From the NCBI RefSeq assembly GCF_000576555.1, contig NZ_CP007145.1, forward strand, positions 3,990,501-4,054,500: 64,000 nt of DNA, written 5' to 3'. Shown here in pieces: positions 51,507 to 60,443 of this stretch. Below the pieces are notes generated by a model, which was given only the letters and a program-made list of their open reading frames with translations, was not told the DNA's origin and did no database searches. Numbering within the stretch: the first letter of the stretch is position 1; every line of letters begins with the position of its first letter. Made by a program: the position numbers and the translations under genes. Source of the DNA: Hymenobacter swuensis DY53 (GTDB taxonomy: Bacteria; Bacteroidota; Bacteroidia; Cytophagales; Hymenobacteraceae).

Positions 51507-52112
51507 TTAACCGTTAAAAACTTGGGAGAGAGTAATGCCGCGAGCCTGTGCGATTTGCATGGGGTCACGCATTTTCAGCAGAGCGTCGAAGGTAGCTTTT
51601 ACCACGTTGTGAGGGTTCGAAGAACCTTTCGACTTGGCAAGTACGTCTTTGATACCAGCGCTTTCGAAAACAGCACGCATAGCACCACCAGCAATTACAC
51701 CGGTACCAGCAGCAGCTGGCTGAACCAGCACGAAGCCGCCCGAGTATTTGCCTTCCATGATGTGGGGAACCGTGTGCTTGTACAGCGGAACCTTCACCAG
51801 GTTTTTCTTTGCGTCGTCAATGCCTTTAGCAATGGCGTCGGTTACTTCGTTGGCTTTGCCTAGACCGTAACCTACGGTGCCGTTGCCGTCACCTACTACC
51901 ACGATGGCCGAGAAGCTAAAGCGACGACCGCCTTTTACTACTTTGGCTACGCGGTTGATAGCAACCACTTTCTCTTTCAGATCGGAGTCACCGGTACGTG
52001 ACTCTTCCTTCCGGTCATTGCCGCGACGGTCATTGCCACCACCACGACGGTCATTACCACCGCCACGGTTGTCGCCGCTACCACCACGAGGGCCGTTGTT
52101 AAATTCTGCCAT
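51507..52112 (-). CDS. rpsE: 30S ribosomal protein S5 with RG-rich N-terminal extension
   Basis: 201 residues. The core starts near residue 45 ([49 protein letters not shown]-like region, [20 protein letters not shown]). The first about 40 residues are low-complexity with GGNDRRG repeats and are absent from most compact S5 proteins. S5 affects decoding fidelity and mRNA unwinding. The tail may be disordered and able to bind RNA. Confidence 0.97.
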   Translation of the reverse strand: MAEFNNGPRGGSGDNRGGGNDRRGGGNDRRGNDRKEESRTGDSDLKEKVVAINRVAKVVKGGRRFSFSAIVVVGDGNGTVGYGLGKANEVTDAIAKGIDDAKKNLVKVPLYKHTVPHIMEGKYSGGFVLVQPAAAGTGVIAGGAMRAVFESAGIKDVLAKSKGSSNPHNVVKATFDALLKMRDPMQIAQARGITLSQVFNG

Positions 52113-52118
52113 GATGAT

Positions 52119-52469
52119 TTAGAAATTGAGGCCGCCTTCGCGGGCTCCTTCTGCCAATGATTTTACGCGGCCGTGGTAGAGGTAACCGGAGCGGTCAAAT
52201 ACCACTTTCGAAATTCCTTTTCCAGTAGCACGGGCGGCAAGTTCTTTGCCGACTGCGGCGGCGAGGGCGACTCCGTTGCCCCCTTCCACCGAAACGTGCT
52301 TCGAGGAAGCAGACGCCAACGTGTGACCGGTCGTGTCATCAATAATTTGAGCATAAATGCCCGTATTGCTGCGGAACACCGACAAACGCGGACGCTCGGA
52401 CGTGCCAGCCACCTTAGTGCGGATGATGCGCTGGATCCGTTTTCTTCTAGTTGCTTTATCGAAAGCCAT
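52119..52469 (-). CDS. rplR: 50S ribosomal protein L18
   Basis: 116 residues, binds 5S rRNA. It starts [20 protein letters not shown], with [20 protein letters not shown] and a C-terminal [20 protein letters not shown]. It is 9 bases downstream of rplF. Confidence 0.99.
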   Translation of the reverse strand: MAFDKATRRKRIQRIIRTKVAGTSERPRLSVFRSNTGIYAQIIDDTTGHTLASASSKHVSVEGGNGVALAAAVGKELAARATGKGISKVVFDRSGYLYHGRVKSLAEGAREGGLNF

Positions 52470-52478
52470 GGTGTGATA

Positions 52479-53033
52479 TTATTTCGAAGCTGTTTTACCA
52501 GCCTTACGACGAATTTGCTCACCCACGAAGCGCACGCCTTTGCCTTTGTAGGGCTCAACTTTGCGCAACGAGCGAATTTTAGCGGCCACTTGGCCCAGCA
52601 ACTGCTTATCAATGCTGGTCAGGGTAACGATAGGGTTTTTACCCTTTTCCGTTACAGCCGTAGCAGTCACCTCTTTCGGCAGTGCCAGGAAGATGTTGTG
52701 CGAGTAGCCCAGCGAAAGCTCCAAGGTAGTACCAGCCATAGCGGCTTTGTAACCTACACCTACCAGCTCCAGCTTCTCTTCCAATCCGTTGCTCACACCG
52801 CTAACAGCGTTGTTCAGCAATGAACGATAGAGGCCGTGCATAGCTTTATGACGCTTCTGCTCGGTGGGGCGAGTTACTACTAGCTGGCCGTCTTCGGTAG
52901 CTACGGTAATGTCGCGGTCAACTGGAACCACCAAAGTGCCTTTAGGGCCTTTCACGGTTACCGTGTTTTCGTTGCTCACTTCAATCTGCACGTTATCGGG
53001 CAGGCTGATGGGCAGTTTACCAATGCGTGACAT
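52479..53033 (-). CDS. rplF: 50S ribosomal protein L6
   Basis: 184 residues, near the factor-binding site. Starts MSRIGKLPISLPDNVQIEVS, with VKGPKGTLVVPV and LELVGVGYKAAMAGTTLELS; the C-terminal half has the signature EPYKGKGVRFVGEQIRRKAG. It is 20 bases downstream of rpsH. Confidence 0.99.
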   Translation of the reverse strand: MSRIGKLPISLPDNVQIEVSNENTVTVKGPKGTLVVPVDRDITVATEDGQLVVTRPTEQKRHKAMHGLYRSLLNNAVSGVSNGLEEKLELVGVGYKAAMAGTTLELSLGYSHNIFLALPKEVTATAVTEKGKNPIVTLTSIDKQLLGQVAAKIRSLRKVEPYKGKGVRFVGEQIRRKAGKTASK

Positions 53034-53053
53034 AGTCTCTGTTTCCTTTCAGA

Positions 53054-53452
53054 TTAGTAGACGTAGCACAGCACTTCGCCGCCCACGTTCTCGGCTTTCG
53101 CCTCTTTCTCCGTCATTACGCCCTTCGACGTCGACAGAATTGCAATACCCAGACCGCTCAATACGCGGGGCAGGTTCTCCACGTGAGCATACGTGCGCAG
53201 ACCAGGCGAGCTGATGCGCTCCAGCTTGGTGATAGCGGGTTTTTTGGTAGCCGGATTGTACTTAAGAGCGATTTTAATCGTGCCTTGTACAGCAGCATCA
53301 TCAAACCGGTAGCTCTGAATGTAGCCCTTCTTGTAAAGCACCTTCGTAATCTCCTTTTTGATGTTGCTGGCCGGGATTTCTACTACCCGGTGGTTTGCCT
53401 TAATGGCATTGCGTACCCGGGTCAGGTAGTCGGCAATTGGATCTGTGTTCAT
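53054..53452 (-). CDS. rpsH: 30S ribosomal protein S8
   Basis: 132 residues, a primary 16S binder. MNTDPIADYLTRVRNAIKAN is the family start, so the ATG at 53450-53452 is used rather than the frame extension upstream. The end GLGIAILSTSKGVMTEKEAK, EVLCYVY is typical. It is separated from rpsN by 199 bases that hold a hairpin and a promoter box. Confidence 0.99.
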   Translation of the reverse strand: MNTDPIADYLTRVRNAIKANHRVVEIPASNIKKEITKVLYKKGYIQSYRFDDAAVQGTIKIALKYNPATKKPAITKLERISSPGLRTYAHVENLPRVLSGLGIAILSTSKGVMTEKEAKAENVGGEVLCYVY

Positions 53453-53491
53453 TCGATTGTAAAAATGAAGCGCCCGTTTTTTAGGGAGCCG

Positions 53492-53499
53492 CAAAGATA
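53492..53499 (-). promoter_or_regulatory. TATCTTTG promoter box upstream of rpsH
   Basis: An exact TAnnTTTG match immediately after a strong hairpin (53501-53539), about 40 bases before the rpsH ATG. It may start a second transcript from rpsH to rpoA. Confidence 0.6.
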
Positions 53500-53500
53500 T

Positions 53501-53539
53501 GAAAATTTCGCCGCCACGGAAAGAGGCGACGAAATTTTC
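53501..53539 (-). terminator. Hairpin between rpsN and rpsH
   Basis: A 15-bp stem with one mismatch, GAAAATTTCGCCGCC with GGCGACGAAATTTTC, and a 9-base loop. The minus strand has T-rich sequence after it. It lies 113 bases after the rpsN stop. Confidence 0.65.
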
Positions 53540-53651
53540 GATTAAGACTACTCAACTCGGCTGGTTAAAGCTCGGCTGATGGTTTCTTTCGGCAACCTGC
53601 CAAATATCATTGCTTTACACAGCAGAGCTGCTGGAGCAACAACCAGTGGTT

Positions 53652-53921
53652 CTACCAGCTGGACTTGGTTACACCGGGGATTTTGCCGGCGAGAGCCATT
53701 TCGCGGAAACGCACGCGGCTAATGCCGAATTTGCGCATATAACCACGGGGACGGCCGTCGATTTTGTCGCGGTTGTGCAGACGCACGGGCGACGCATTGC
53801 GCGGCAGTTTGTCCAGGCCTTCGAAATCACCAGCTTCTTTCAGAGCCTTGCGCTTCTCGGCGTAACGGGCTACGGTAGCGATACGCTTCCGCTCCCGTGC
53901 TTTCATTGATTCCTTAGCCAT
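53652..53921 (-). CDS. rpsN: 30S ribosomal protein S14 (zinc-free form)
   Basis: 89 residues starting [20 protein letters not shown], ending PGVTKSSW, with [20 protein letters not shown]. No CxxC zinc motif is present; this is the C-minus form. The ATG at 53919-53921 overlaps the end of rplE by 8 bases, so translational coupling is likely. Confidence 0.98.
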   Translation of the reverse strand: MAKESMKARERKRIATVARYAEKRKALKEAGDFEGLDKLPRNASPVRLHNRDKIDGRPRGYMRKFGISRVRFREMALAGKIPGVTKSSW

Positions 53922-54474
53922 TGTTCTGTTTCTTGGCGTTAGCGAACGGCATTCCGAAGGCTTTGAGCAGCTCATAGCTTTGCTCATCGTTTTCGGCCGT
54001 CGTTACGAAGGTAATATCCATACCGGAAATCGATTTGATTTTGTCAATCGAAATTTCCGGGAAGATGATTTGCTCTTTCACGCCCAGGGTATAGTTGCCC
54101 CGGCCGTCAAAGCCTTTGTCGTTGATACCTTTGAAGTCACGAACACGGGGCAGAGCCACGGTCAGCAGACGGTCCAGGAATTCGTACATCTGCTCACCGC
54201 GCAGGGTAACGCGAGCACCGATGGGCATTCCTTCGCGCAGCTTGAAGTTCGAAACCGAACGCTTGGCAATGGTCGGAACAGCTTTCTGGCCGGTGATGAT
54301 GGTCAATTCATCAACACCATTATCTACCAGCTTCTTGTCAGCTACGGCAGCACCAATACCGCGGTTAATGCAGATTTTGGTGATGCGCGGTACCTGCATG
54401 ATGCTCTTGAACTGGAATTTCTCCTGGAGCGCTGGTACTACTTCTTTCTGATACTTTTCTTTCAGTCGTGCCAT
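53914..54474 (-). CDS. rplE: 50S ribosomal protein L5
   Basis: 186 residues, binds 5S rRNA and the P-site tRNA. Starts [20 protein letters not shown], with [40 protein letters not shown] and [20 protein letters not shown]. It overlaps rpsN by 8 bases. Confidence 0.99.
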   Translation of the reverse strand: MARLKEKYQKEVVPALQEKFQFKSIMQVPRITKICINRGIGAAVADKKLVDNGVDELTIITGQKAVPTIAKRSVSNFKLREGMPIGARVTLRGEQMYEFLDRLLTVALPRVRDFKGINDKGFDGRGNYTLGVKEQIIFPEISIDKIKSISGMDITFVTTAENDEQSYELLKAFGMPFANAKKQNNG

Positions 54475-54488
54475 GGTCGTAGAGCGGA

Positions 54489-54752
54489 TTAGGCGTTGGC
54501 CGAGTCTACGCGCTTCACGTTGCTCACGTGAATCGGTGCCTCGATCTTGGTGATGCCGCCCTGGGGGTTCTTCGCACTGGGTTTGTTGTGCTTGGTTGCC
54601 AGGTTCAGGCCTTCCACGATAACACGCTGCGTCGAACGGTTAACCGACTTAATGGTGCCGGTTTTACCTTTCTCATCACCAGAAATCACCAGTACGGTGT
54701 CGCCGGTTTTTACGTGCAGCTTCGCGGGTGCAGCTTTCAGTTTCGTTGCCAT
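54489..54752 (-). CDS. rplX: 50S ribosomal protein L24, short form
   Basis: 87 residues, an early assembly protein. The KOW domain is [20 protein letters not shown], followed by [20 protein letters not shown] and [13 protein letters not shown]. Most bacterial L24 proteins have about 15-20 further C-terminal residues; here the frame stops directly before rplE (14 bases), so the tail is missing. Confidence 0.95.
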   Translation of the reverse strand: MATKLKAAPAKLHVKTGDTVLVISGDEKGKTGTIKSVNRSTQRVIVEGLNLATKHNKPSAKNPQGGITKIEAPIHVSNVKRVDSANA

Positions 54753-54755
54753 TGC

Positions 54756-55124
54756 TTAGAGAACTTCAGGAGCCAGCGAAACGATCTTCATGAATTGCTT
54801 TTCACGCAGTTCACGGGCAACTGGGCCGAAGATGCGGGTACCGCGGGGCTCGTCGTTATTGTTGAGCAGTACGGCGGCGTTATCGTCGAAACGAATGTAC
54901 GAACCGTCTTTGCGGCGTACTTCTTTCTTCGTGCGAACCACTACTGCTTTTGAAACAGTGCCTTTTTTGGCATTGCCGGAGGGAATAGCCGACTTGATTG
55001 CAACTACAATCTTGTCGCCTACGCTGGCGTATTTCTTGCCCGTGCCACCGAGGACACGAATGCAAAGAACTTCTTTGGCGCCGCTGTTATCAGCGACGGT
55101 CAGACGGGATTCTTGCTGTATCAT
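54756..55124 (-). CDS. rplN: 50S ribosomal protein L14
   Basis: 122 residues at the subunit interface. [20 protein letters not shown] is the family start, with [20 protein letters not shown] and [20 protein letters not shown]. The ATG is one base after the rpsQ stop. Confidence 0.99.
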   Translation of the reverse strand: MIQQESRLTVADNSGAKEVLCIRVLGGTGKKYASVGDKIVVAIKSAIPSGNAKKGTVSKAVVVRTKKEVRRKDGSYIRFDDNAAVLLNNNDEPRGTRIFGPVARELREKQFMKIVSLAPEVL

Positions 55125-55125
55125 C

Positions 55126-55416
55126 TTACTTGGCGCGTTCTACGATTTCTACCAGTCTCCAGCGTTTGTTCTTGCTCAGTGGGCGCGTACCCATGATGCG
55201 AACCGTATCACCTTCGCCACACTCGTTATTCTCGTCGTGAGCCATGAATTTGGTCGACTTGGTAACGAATTTGCCGTAGATGGGGTGCTTCATCTTGCTT
55301 TCCACAATCACCGTGATGGACTTGTCCATTTTGGCAGAGGAAACGCGGCCAATGATTTCTTTGCGCAGGTTCCGCTCAGTGGCGGCAGCAGCCTGCTGTT
55401 CTTCGTTGATTGCCAT
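55126..55416 (-). CDS. rpsQ: 30S ribosomal protein S17
   Basis: 96 residues, an OB-fold primary binder. After a short Ala-rich start the core reads [40 protein letters not shown] and [20 protein letters not shown]. It is 2 bases downstream of rpmC. Confidence 0.98.
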   Translation of the reverse strand: MAINEEQQAAAATERNLRKEIIGRVSSAKMDKSITVIVESKMKHPIYGKFVTKSTKFMAHDENNECGEGDTVRIMGTRPLSKNKRWRLVEIVERAK

Positions 55417-55418
55417 CG

Positions 55419-55631
55419 TTAGTTAGCAGAGTTAGTAGCCTGCTCGTTCTCGCGACGCTTCAACTCGGTCAGCAGACGGGCGACATTTTTGCGGGCTTGC
55501 TTCAGACGAATCGGGTTTTCCAAGGGCGAGATGGCGTGCGCGAAGCGCATGGTCTGACCGCTGGTCTGCTCGGTTTTGATCTGGGTTTTGAGGTCCTCAA
55601 TGGAGAGGGCACGGATATCGGCGTTCTTCAT
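55419..55631 (-). CDS. rpmC: 50S ribosomal protein L29
   Basis: 70 residues, a helical protein at the exit tunnel that takes part in SRP and trigger factor docking. It has [20 protein letters not shown] and [20 protein letters not shown]. The ATG is one base after the rplP stop. Confidence 0.97.
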   Translation of the reverse strand: MKNADIRALSIEDLKTQIKTEQTSGQTMRFAHAISPLENPIRLKQARKNVARLLTELKRRENEQATNSAN

Positions 55632-55632
55632 C

Positions 55633-56058
55633 TTACTTGCTTTCTACGTAGTCGCGACGAACAACAAAAGTGGTCCGAACCGGCAGTTTTTGCGCGGCTA
55701 GACGCAGCGACTCCTGCGCTACTTCCAGCGTAACCCCGTCGGATTCGAACATAATGGTGCCAGGCTTCACGCAGGCTACCCAATACTCGGGCGAACCTTT
55801 ACCCTTACCCATCCGCACTTCAGCGGGCTTCTTCGTAATCGGCTTGTCGGGGAAGATGCGGATCCACACCTGACCTTCGCGTTTCATGGCGCGGGTCATG
55901 GCGATACGGGCTGCCTCAATCTGGCGAGCCGTAATCCAAGCCTGTTCCAGCGACTTGATGGCGAACGAACCGAAGTCAATGGAGCTGCCGCGATGCGCTA
56001 AACCGTGCACGCGACCCTTTTGCATCTTGCGATACTTGGTCCTTTTCGGTTGTAACAT
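55633..56058 (-). CDS. rplP: 50S ribosomal protein L16
   Basis: 141 residues near the A site. Starts [20 protein letters not shown], with [40 protein letters not shown] and [20 protein letters not shown]. It is 38 bases downstream of rpsC. Confidence 0.99.
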   Translation of the reverse strand: MLQPKRTKYRKMQKGRVHGLAHRGSSIDFGSFAIKSLEQAWITARQIEAARIAMTRAMKREGQVWIRIFPDKPITKKPAEVRMGKGKGSPEYWVACVKPGTIMFESDGVTLEVAQESLRLAAQKLPVRTTFVVRRDYVESK

Positions 56059-56096
56059 GAGTTATCTTGAATTAAAATTCGAGAGAAAGAAATGGG

Positions 56097-56981
56097 TTAG
56101 CGACGCGGAGCGCCACCACCCTGACCACCGCGGTTCTGACCACCTGGGCCACCACCACGGCGCTGGCCACCAGCACCCTGACCGCCGCCGGCACCCTGAC
56201 CACCACGGTTATCACCGCCGCGGCCTTCGCCACCACGGTCACGACGTGGGCCACGGTCACCACCACGGTCATTCCGGTCGCCACGTGGGCCACGGTCGTT
56301 GCGGCTGTCGCCACCCTGACCACCAGCAGGCTGCTGGTTAGGCGAGAGGTCGGGCTTACCGAACACTTCACCGCGCATTACCCACACTTTGATACCGATT
56401 TTGCCATACACGGTCTGAGCTTCCGACAGCGCATAGTCGATGTCAGCGCGCAGCGTGTGCAGCGGAGTGCGGCCTTCTTTGTATTGCTCGGAACGAGCAA
56501 TTTCAGCACCACCCAAACGGCCACCGCACTGGATTTTGATGCCTTCGGCACCAACGCGAATAGCAGCCTGAATAGCCATTTTCATGGCGCGACGGAACGA
56601 GATACGAGCCTGGAGCTGCTGAGCGATGCTCTCACCTACCAGCTTAGCGTCGAGTTCCGGACGCTTGATCTCGAAAATGTTGATCTGAACGTCTTTGCCG
56701 GTAATCTGCTTCAGCTCGTCTTTGATCTTATCCACTTCGGCGCCGCCTTTACCGATTACCACACCCGGACGAGCCGTGTTGATGGTAATGGTAACGCGCT
56801 TCAGCGTACGCTCAATCACGATGCGGCTAATGCCACCTTTCGGGATACGAGCCATGATGTATTTGCGGATTTTCTCGTCCTCTACCAGTTTGTCGGCAAA
56901 GTCCTTGCCGCCGTACCAGTTCGAGTCCCATCCTTTAATGACGCCCAGACGGAAGCCAACCGGATTTACTTTCTGTCCCAT
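56097..56981 (-). CDS. rpsC: 30S ribosomal protein S3 with long RG-rich tail
   Basis: 294 residues. The core (about 1-215) has [20 protein letters not shown], the KH domain with [20 protein letters not shown], and [20 protein letters not shown]. The tail, from about residue 215, is Gly/Arg/Asn/Asp-rich ([20 protein letters not shown] type) and adds about 75 residues. S3 shapes the mRNA entry channel; a disordered RG tail there could contact RNA. The gene is 5 bases downstream of rplV. Confidence 0.98.
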   Translation of the reverse strand: MGQKVNPVGFRLGVIKGWDSNWYGGKDFADKLVEDEKIRKYIMARIPKGGISRIVIERTLKRVTITINTARPGVVIGKGGAEVDKIKDELKQITGKDVQINIFEIKRPELDAKLVGESIAQQLQARISFRRAMKMAIQAAIRVGAEGIKIQCGGRLGGAEIARSEQYKEGRTPLHTLRADIDYALSEAQTVYGKIGIKVWVMRGEVFGKPDLSPNQQPAGGQGGDSRNDRGPRGDRNDRGGDRGPRRDRGGEGRGGDNRGGQGAGGGQGAGGQRRGGGPGGQNRGGQGGGAPRR

Positions 56982-56986
56982 AGTGC

Positions 56987-57466
56987 TTATGCGGTGGCTT
57001 CTGCCTTGGTTTCAGTGGATTTCTTAGCCGAGCTACGACGAGTCTTGGGCTTGGCTTCGGCCGAGCCCTCAGTGCCTTTCGTCTCAGCAGCCTGCTTGGT
57101 GGCGGCTTTGCTGCCCAGCGGTTCTACTTTAGAGTCGATGATCAGCGTCACGTGGTTGCTACGCTTGCGGATGCGGTGACCGCGACCCTGGGGGGCGGGG
57201 CGCAAACGCTTCAGCATGCGGCCTTCGTCCACGAAAATCTCTTTGATGTAGAGGTTTGCGTCTTCGATGCGCTCATCTTCGTTTTTCTGCTGCCAGTTGG
57301 CCAGAGCCGACAGGAGCAGTTTCTCGATTTTAGGAGCACCCGAGTTGGCCTCAAATTTCAGCAGGCCCAGAGCACGAGTCACTTTCTGACCGCGTACCAG
57401 GTTGGCCACCAAGCGCATCTTGCGCGGCGAGGTGGGCACGTTCCGGAGTTTAGCTACTGCTTCCAT
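56987..57466 (-). CDS. rplV: 50S ribosomal protein L22 with C-terminal tail
   Basis: 159 residues, lining the exit tunnel. The core has [40 protein letters not shown] and [20 protein letters not shown]. After about residue 115 a Lys/Ala/Thr/Glu-rich tail follows, as in L17. It is 2 bases downstream of rpsS. Confidence 0.98.
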   Translation of the reverse strand: MEAVAKLRNVPTSPRKMRLVANLVRGQKVTRALGLLKFEANSGAPKIEKLLLSALANWQQKNEDERIEDANLYIKEIFVDEGRMLKRLRPAPQGRGHRIRKRSNHVTLIIDSKVEPLGSKAATKQAAETKGTEGSAEAKPKTRRSSAKKSTETKAEATA

Positions 57467-57468
57467 GA

Positions 57469-57747
57469 TTAGCGCTTGCCTTTATCTTTCTTGGCGATAT
57501 GGCCGCGGAAGTTACGGGTCGGGGCAAACTCACCGAGTTTGTGTCCTACCATGTTCTCCGTTACATACACCGGGATGAACTTATTGCCGTTGTGAACGGC
57601 GAAGGTGTGGCCAACGAAATCAGGCGAAATCATCGAGCGGCGCGACCAAGTCTTCACCACCGACTTTTTGCCGGACTCATCCATTGCCGTTACTTTCTTC
57701 TCGAGCCGGAAGTCAATGTACGGCCCTTTTTTTAGTGAACGTGCCAT
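57469..57747 (-). CDS. rpsS: 30S ribosomal protein S19
   Basis: 92 residues in the 30S head. [20 protein letters not shown] is the family start; [20 protein letters not shown] and [20 protein letters not shown] follow. It is 3 bases downstream of rplB. Confidence 0.99.
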   Translation of the reverse strand: MARSLKKGPYIDFRLEKKVTAMDESGKKSVVKTWSRRSMISPDFVGHTFAVHNGNKFIPVYVTENMVGHKLGEFAPTRNFRGHIAKKDKGKR

Positions 57748-57750
57748 TGC

Positions 57751-58578
57751 TTACTTCTTGCCTTTGCGGTTAACGATGAGCTGCTCGGAGTACTTGTTCT
57801 TGTTCCGGGTCTTCTGACCTTTCGAGAAGATACCGTTACGGCTGCGTGGGTGACCACCCGACGACTTACCTTCACCACCACCCATGGGGTGATCGACAGG
57901 GTTCATAGCAACACCACGAACGCGCGGACGACGACCCAACCAGCGGTTGCGGCCGGCTTTGCCCAGACGAACGTTCATGTGGTCGCCATTGGAAACAGTA
58001 CCAACCGTGGCCATGCAGGTAACGAGTACCATGCGCATTTCGCCGGAGGGCAGTTTTAGGGTGGCGTACTTGTCTTCGCGGGCTACCAATTGAGCGTAGG
58101 TACCGGCCGAGCGGGCCATTGCAGCACCATTACCGGGCATCAGCTCGATATTGTGTACAATGGTACCCAGCGGAATCTCGCGCAGGGGCAGAGCATTACC
58201 AACTTCCGGAGCAGCGCCCGAACCCGACACAACACTGGCACCTACGGTAACACCGGCAGGAGCAATGATGTAGCGTTTCTCACCATCAGCGTATTGCAGC
58301 AAGGCAATACGGGCGGTGCGGTTAGGGTCGTACTCAATCGTCTTCACCGTGGCCGGAACGCCGGCTTTGTCACGCTTGAAGTCGATGATACGGTATTTGG
58401 CTTTATGACCACCGCCGATGTAGCGGTTGGACATTTTGCCCGAATTGTTACGGCCACCGGAGTTTTTCAGGGGTGCCAACAGCGACTTCTCCGGCGTCGA
58501 CGCAGTAATCTCGTCGAAGGCCGGGGCGATGCGGAAGCGCTGACCCGGTGATGTTGGTCTTAGTTTTTTGAGTGCCAT
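57751..58578 (-). CDS. rplB: 50S ribosomal protein L2
   Basis: 275 residues, required for subunit joining and the peptidyl transferase centre. Features are [20 protein letters not shown], the central [20 protein letters not shown] and the signature [20 protein letters not shown]. Its C-terminal basic end is normal. It lies 40 bases downstream of rplW. Confidence 0.99.
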   Translation of the reverse strand: MALKKLRPTSPGQRFRIAPAFDEITASTPEKSLLAPLKNSGGRNNSGKMSNRYIGGGHKAKYRIIDFKRDKAGVPATVKTIEYDPNRTARIALLQYADGEKRYIIAPAGVTVGASVVSGSGAAPEVGNALPLREIPLGTIVHNIELMPGNGAAMARSAGTYAQLVAREDKYATLKLPSGEMRMVLVTCMATVGTVSNGDHMNVRLGKAGRNRWLGRRPRVRGVAMNPVDHPMGGGEGKSSGGHPRSRNGIFSKGQKTRNKNKYSEQLIVNRKGKK

Positions 58579-58618
58579 TACTCTTGCTTAGGAAAAATCT
58601 CTTGGCGGGAAAGTAGGC

Positions 58619-58906
58619 TTACAGGCCGTTGTAGAAGTCGATGATATCGCCCTCTTTTACGGTCACGATGGCTTTCTTGCCATGCGGACGACGGCCGGAA
58701 ACGGCACCGCCTTTCGTGAACTTCGATTTCACTTTGCCGATGGTGCGGATGGTGCTGATGCCCAAAACCGTCACGCCATACAGCTGCTCAATCTCTTTCT
58801 TGATCTGAACTTTGTTGGCGTCGATAGCCACTTCAAAAGCGTACTGGCTTTTCTCGTTCAGACCCGTAGCCTTTTCAGTTACGATGGGTTTCTTCAGGAT
58901 GCTCAT
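58619..58906 (-). CDS. rplW: 50S ribosomal protein L23
   Basis: 95 residues at the exit tunnel, docking site for trigger factor and SRP. MSILKKPIVTEKATGLNEKS is typical, with VAIDANKVQIKKEIEQLYGV. The start overlaps the rplD stop by one base. Confidence 0.99.
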   Translation of the reverse strand: MSILKKPIVTEKATGLNEKSQYAFEVAIDANKVQIKKEIEQLYGVTVLGISTIRTIGKVKSKFTKGGAVSGRRPHGKKAIVTVKEGDIIDFYNGL

Positions 58907-59544
58907 TACTCAGCAGTGGTATAGAGTTGTTCCAGTGCGCTCAACCCATCTTCTGACAACAGCAGGGTATCGGTGTTCAGTAGGTCGTGAGTGTTCAGAG
59001 CTACGGGGGTAGCTACGCTCACGCGCTGAATGTTACGGGCCGACAGAACAACGTTCTTATCAACCGAGCCGGTTACCAGTAGAGTCTTGCGGCCGTTGTT
59101 CAGCTTCAGACCAGCCAGGATGGCGGCAAACTCCTTGGTTTTGGGGGTCGACAGGGAAATATTTTCCACTACCGATACCTTACCGTCTTTAGCTAGTGCC
59201 GACAGAGCCGACAGACGAGCCAGACGCTTGGTTTTCTTGTTCAGTTTGAAGCCGTAGTCGCGGGGCTGAGGACCGAAAATCCGGCCACCACCTACGAATA
59301 CACCCGACTTCATGCTACCTGCGCGGGCGCCGCCAGTACCTTTCTGCTTCTTCAGCTTCTTGGTAGTGCCGTGTACTTCGTTACGCTGCTTCGACTTGTG
59401 CGTGCCCTGGCGCTGATTGGCCAAGTACTGCTTTACGTCGAGGTACATCACGTGCTCATTCGGCTCCAGGCCGAAGATGGCGTCGGACAGGGTAACCTTG
59501 CGGCCGGTGTCCTCACCTTTGATGTTGATTACTGACAGTTCCAT
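58906..59544 (-). CDS. rplD: 50S ribosomal protein L4
   Basis: 212 residues, with a tunnel-lining loop. MELSVINIKGEDTGRKVTLS starts the protein; the loop reads RGTHKSKQRNEVHGTTKKLK-type QGTHKSKQRNEVHG and GTGGARAGSMKSGVFVGGGR. L4 autoregulates the S10 operon in enterobacteria; no such leader is evident here. It is 9 bases downstream of rplC. Confidence 0.98.
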   Translation of the reverse strand: MELSVINIKGEDTGRKVTLSDAIFGLEPNEHVMYLDVKQYLANQRQGTHKSKQRNEVHGTTKKLKKQKGTGGARAGSMKSGVFVGGGRIFGPQPRDYGFKLNKKTKRLARLSALSALAKDGKVSVVENISLSTPKTKEFAAILAGLKLNNGRKTLLVTGSVDKNVVLSARNIQRVSVATPVALNTHDLLNTDTLLLSEDGLSALEQLYTTAE

Positions 59545-59553
59545 CTTACTAGC

Positions 59554-60174
59554 TTATTTTTCCAGGACCACGAAAGAGTTCTTGGCACCGGGAATCGAGC
59601 CGCTAACCACGATGAGGTTTTTGTCGGCTACAATGCGCATTACCTTCAGGTTCTGCACTTTCACACGGTCATTTCCCATGCGGCCACCCATGCGCATTCC
59701 TTTGAATACGCGCGAAGGCCAAGAGCAGGCACCAATAGAACCGGGGTGACGGCCACGGTTATGCTGACCGTGCGTCTGTCCGCCTACACCGGCGAAGTTG
59801 TAGCGTTTTACAACGCCCTGGAAGCCTTTACCTTTAGAGGTACCTACTACGTCAACGAACTCACCTTCTTCAAAGAGGGTAGCGTCGATGGTAGAACCTG
59901 CGGCATAGTTGCCAGCCTCGTCAGTGCGGAACTCAACGAGTTTGCGTTTGGGGGTGGTTCCGGCTTTTGCGAAGTGACCAGCCAGTGCTTTGGTGGTATT
60001 CTTCGCTTTTTTCTCGCCGTAGCCGAGCTGGATGGCTGTGTAGCCGTCCGTTTCGATGGTCTTAACCTGCGTCACTACGCACGGACCCGCCTCAATGAGC
60101 GTGCAGGGAATGTTCTTCCCGTCCGGAGTGAAGAGGCTTGTCATACCGATTTTTTTACCGATGATGCCAGGCAT
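59554..60174 (-). CDS. rplC: 50S ribosomal protein L3
   Basis: 206 residues. The start is [20 protein letters not shown], with [20 protein letters not shown] and [20 protein letters not shown], which includes the loop reaching the peptidyl transferase centre. A TAGCTTTG box lies about 65 bases upstream. It is the first gene after the inserted O-antigen ligase-like gene. Confidence 0.99.
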   Translation of the reverse strand: MPGIIGKKIGMTSLFTPDGKNIPCTLIEAGPCVVTQVKTIETDGYTAIQLGYGEKKAKNTTKALAGHFAKAGTTPKRKLVEFRTDEAGNYAAGSTIDATLFEEGEFVDVVGTSKGKGFQGVVKRYNFAGVGGQTHGQHNRGRHPGSIGACSWPSRVFKGMRMGGRMGNDRVKVQNLKVMRIVADKNLIVVSGSIPGAKNSFVVLEK

Positions 60175-60239
60175 TCGATTGGGGTTTTAGAAAAAGACAC
60201 ACTTGAAAACGCCCGAGTGGCGTTTTCGGAAATGGAGTG

Positions 60240-60247
60240 CAAAGCTA
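60240..60247 (-). promoter_or_regulatory. TAGCTTTG promoter box upstream of rplC
   Basis: An exact TAnnTTTG match; a TTA-containing -33 candidate (TTAG) lies about 20 bases upstream. It would start the rplC-rpsN transcript with a leader of about 60 bases. Confidence 0.65.
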
Positions 60248-60386
60248 GGAAATTGTTATGTGATTATCTAACTGCCTTCTGAAATATTTTAACGTTAGGC
60301 AGTTAGCTGCGCAACACCTCCTTCTCCATTAGCCTCAGACTCTTATAACAGTGCTTAGGTGCAATGTATAATCGACCCATACGCCG

Positions 60387-60420
60387 ATGGGCGACCTGAC
60401 ATACACTGTGGGTCGCCCAT
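60387..60420 (-). terminator. Hairpin downstream of the O-antigen ligase-like gene
   Basis: A perfect 10-bp stem, ATGGGCGACC with GGTCGCCCAT, and a 14-base loop, 24 bases after the stop. It lacks a T-run, so termination may be weak. Confidence 0.5.
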
Positions 60421-60443
60421 TAGGAATGACAACTTATGTTCGG

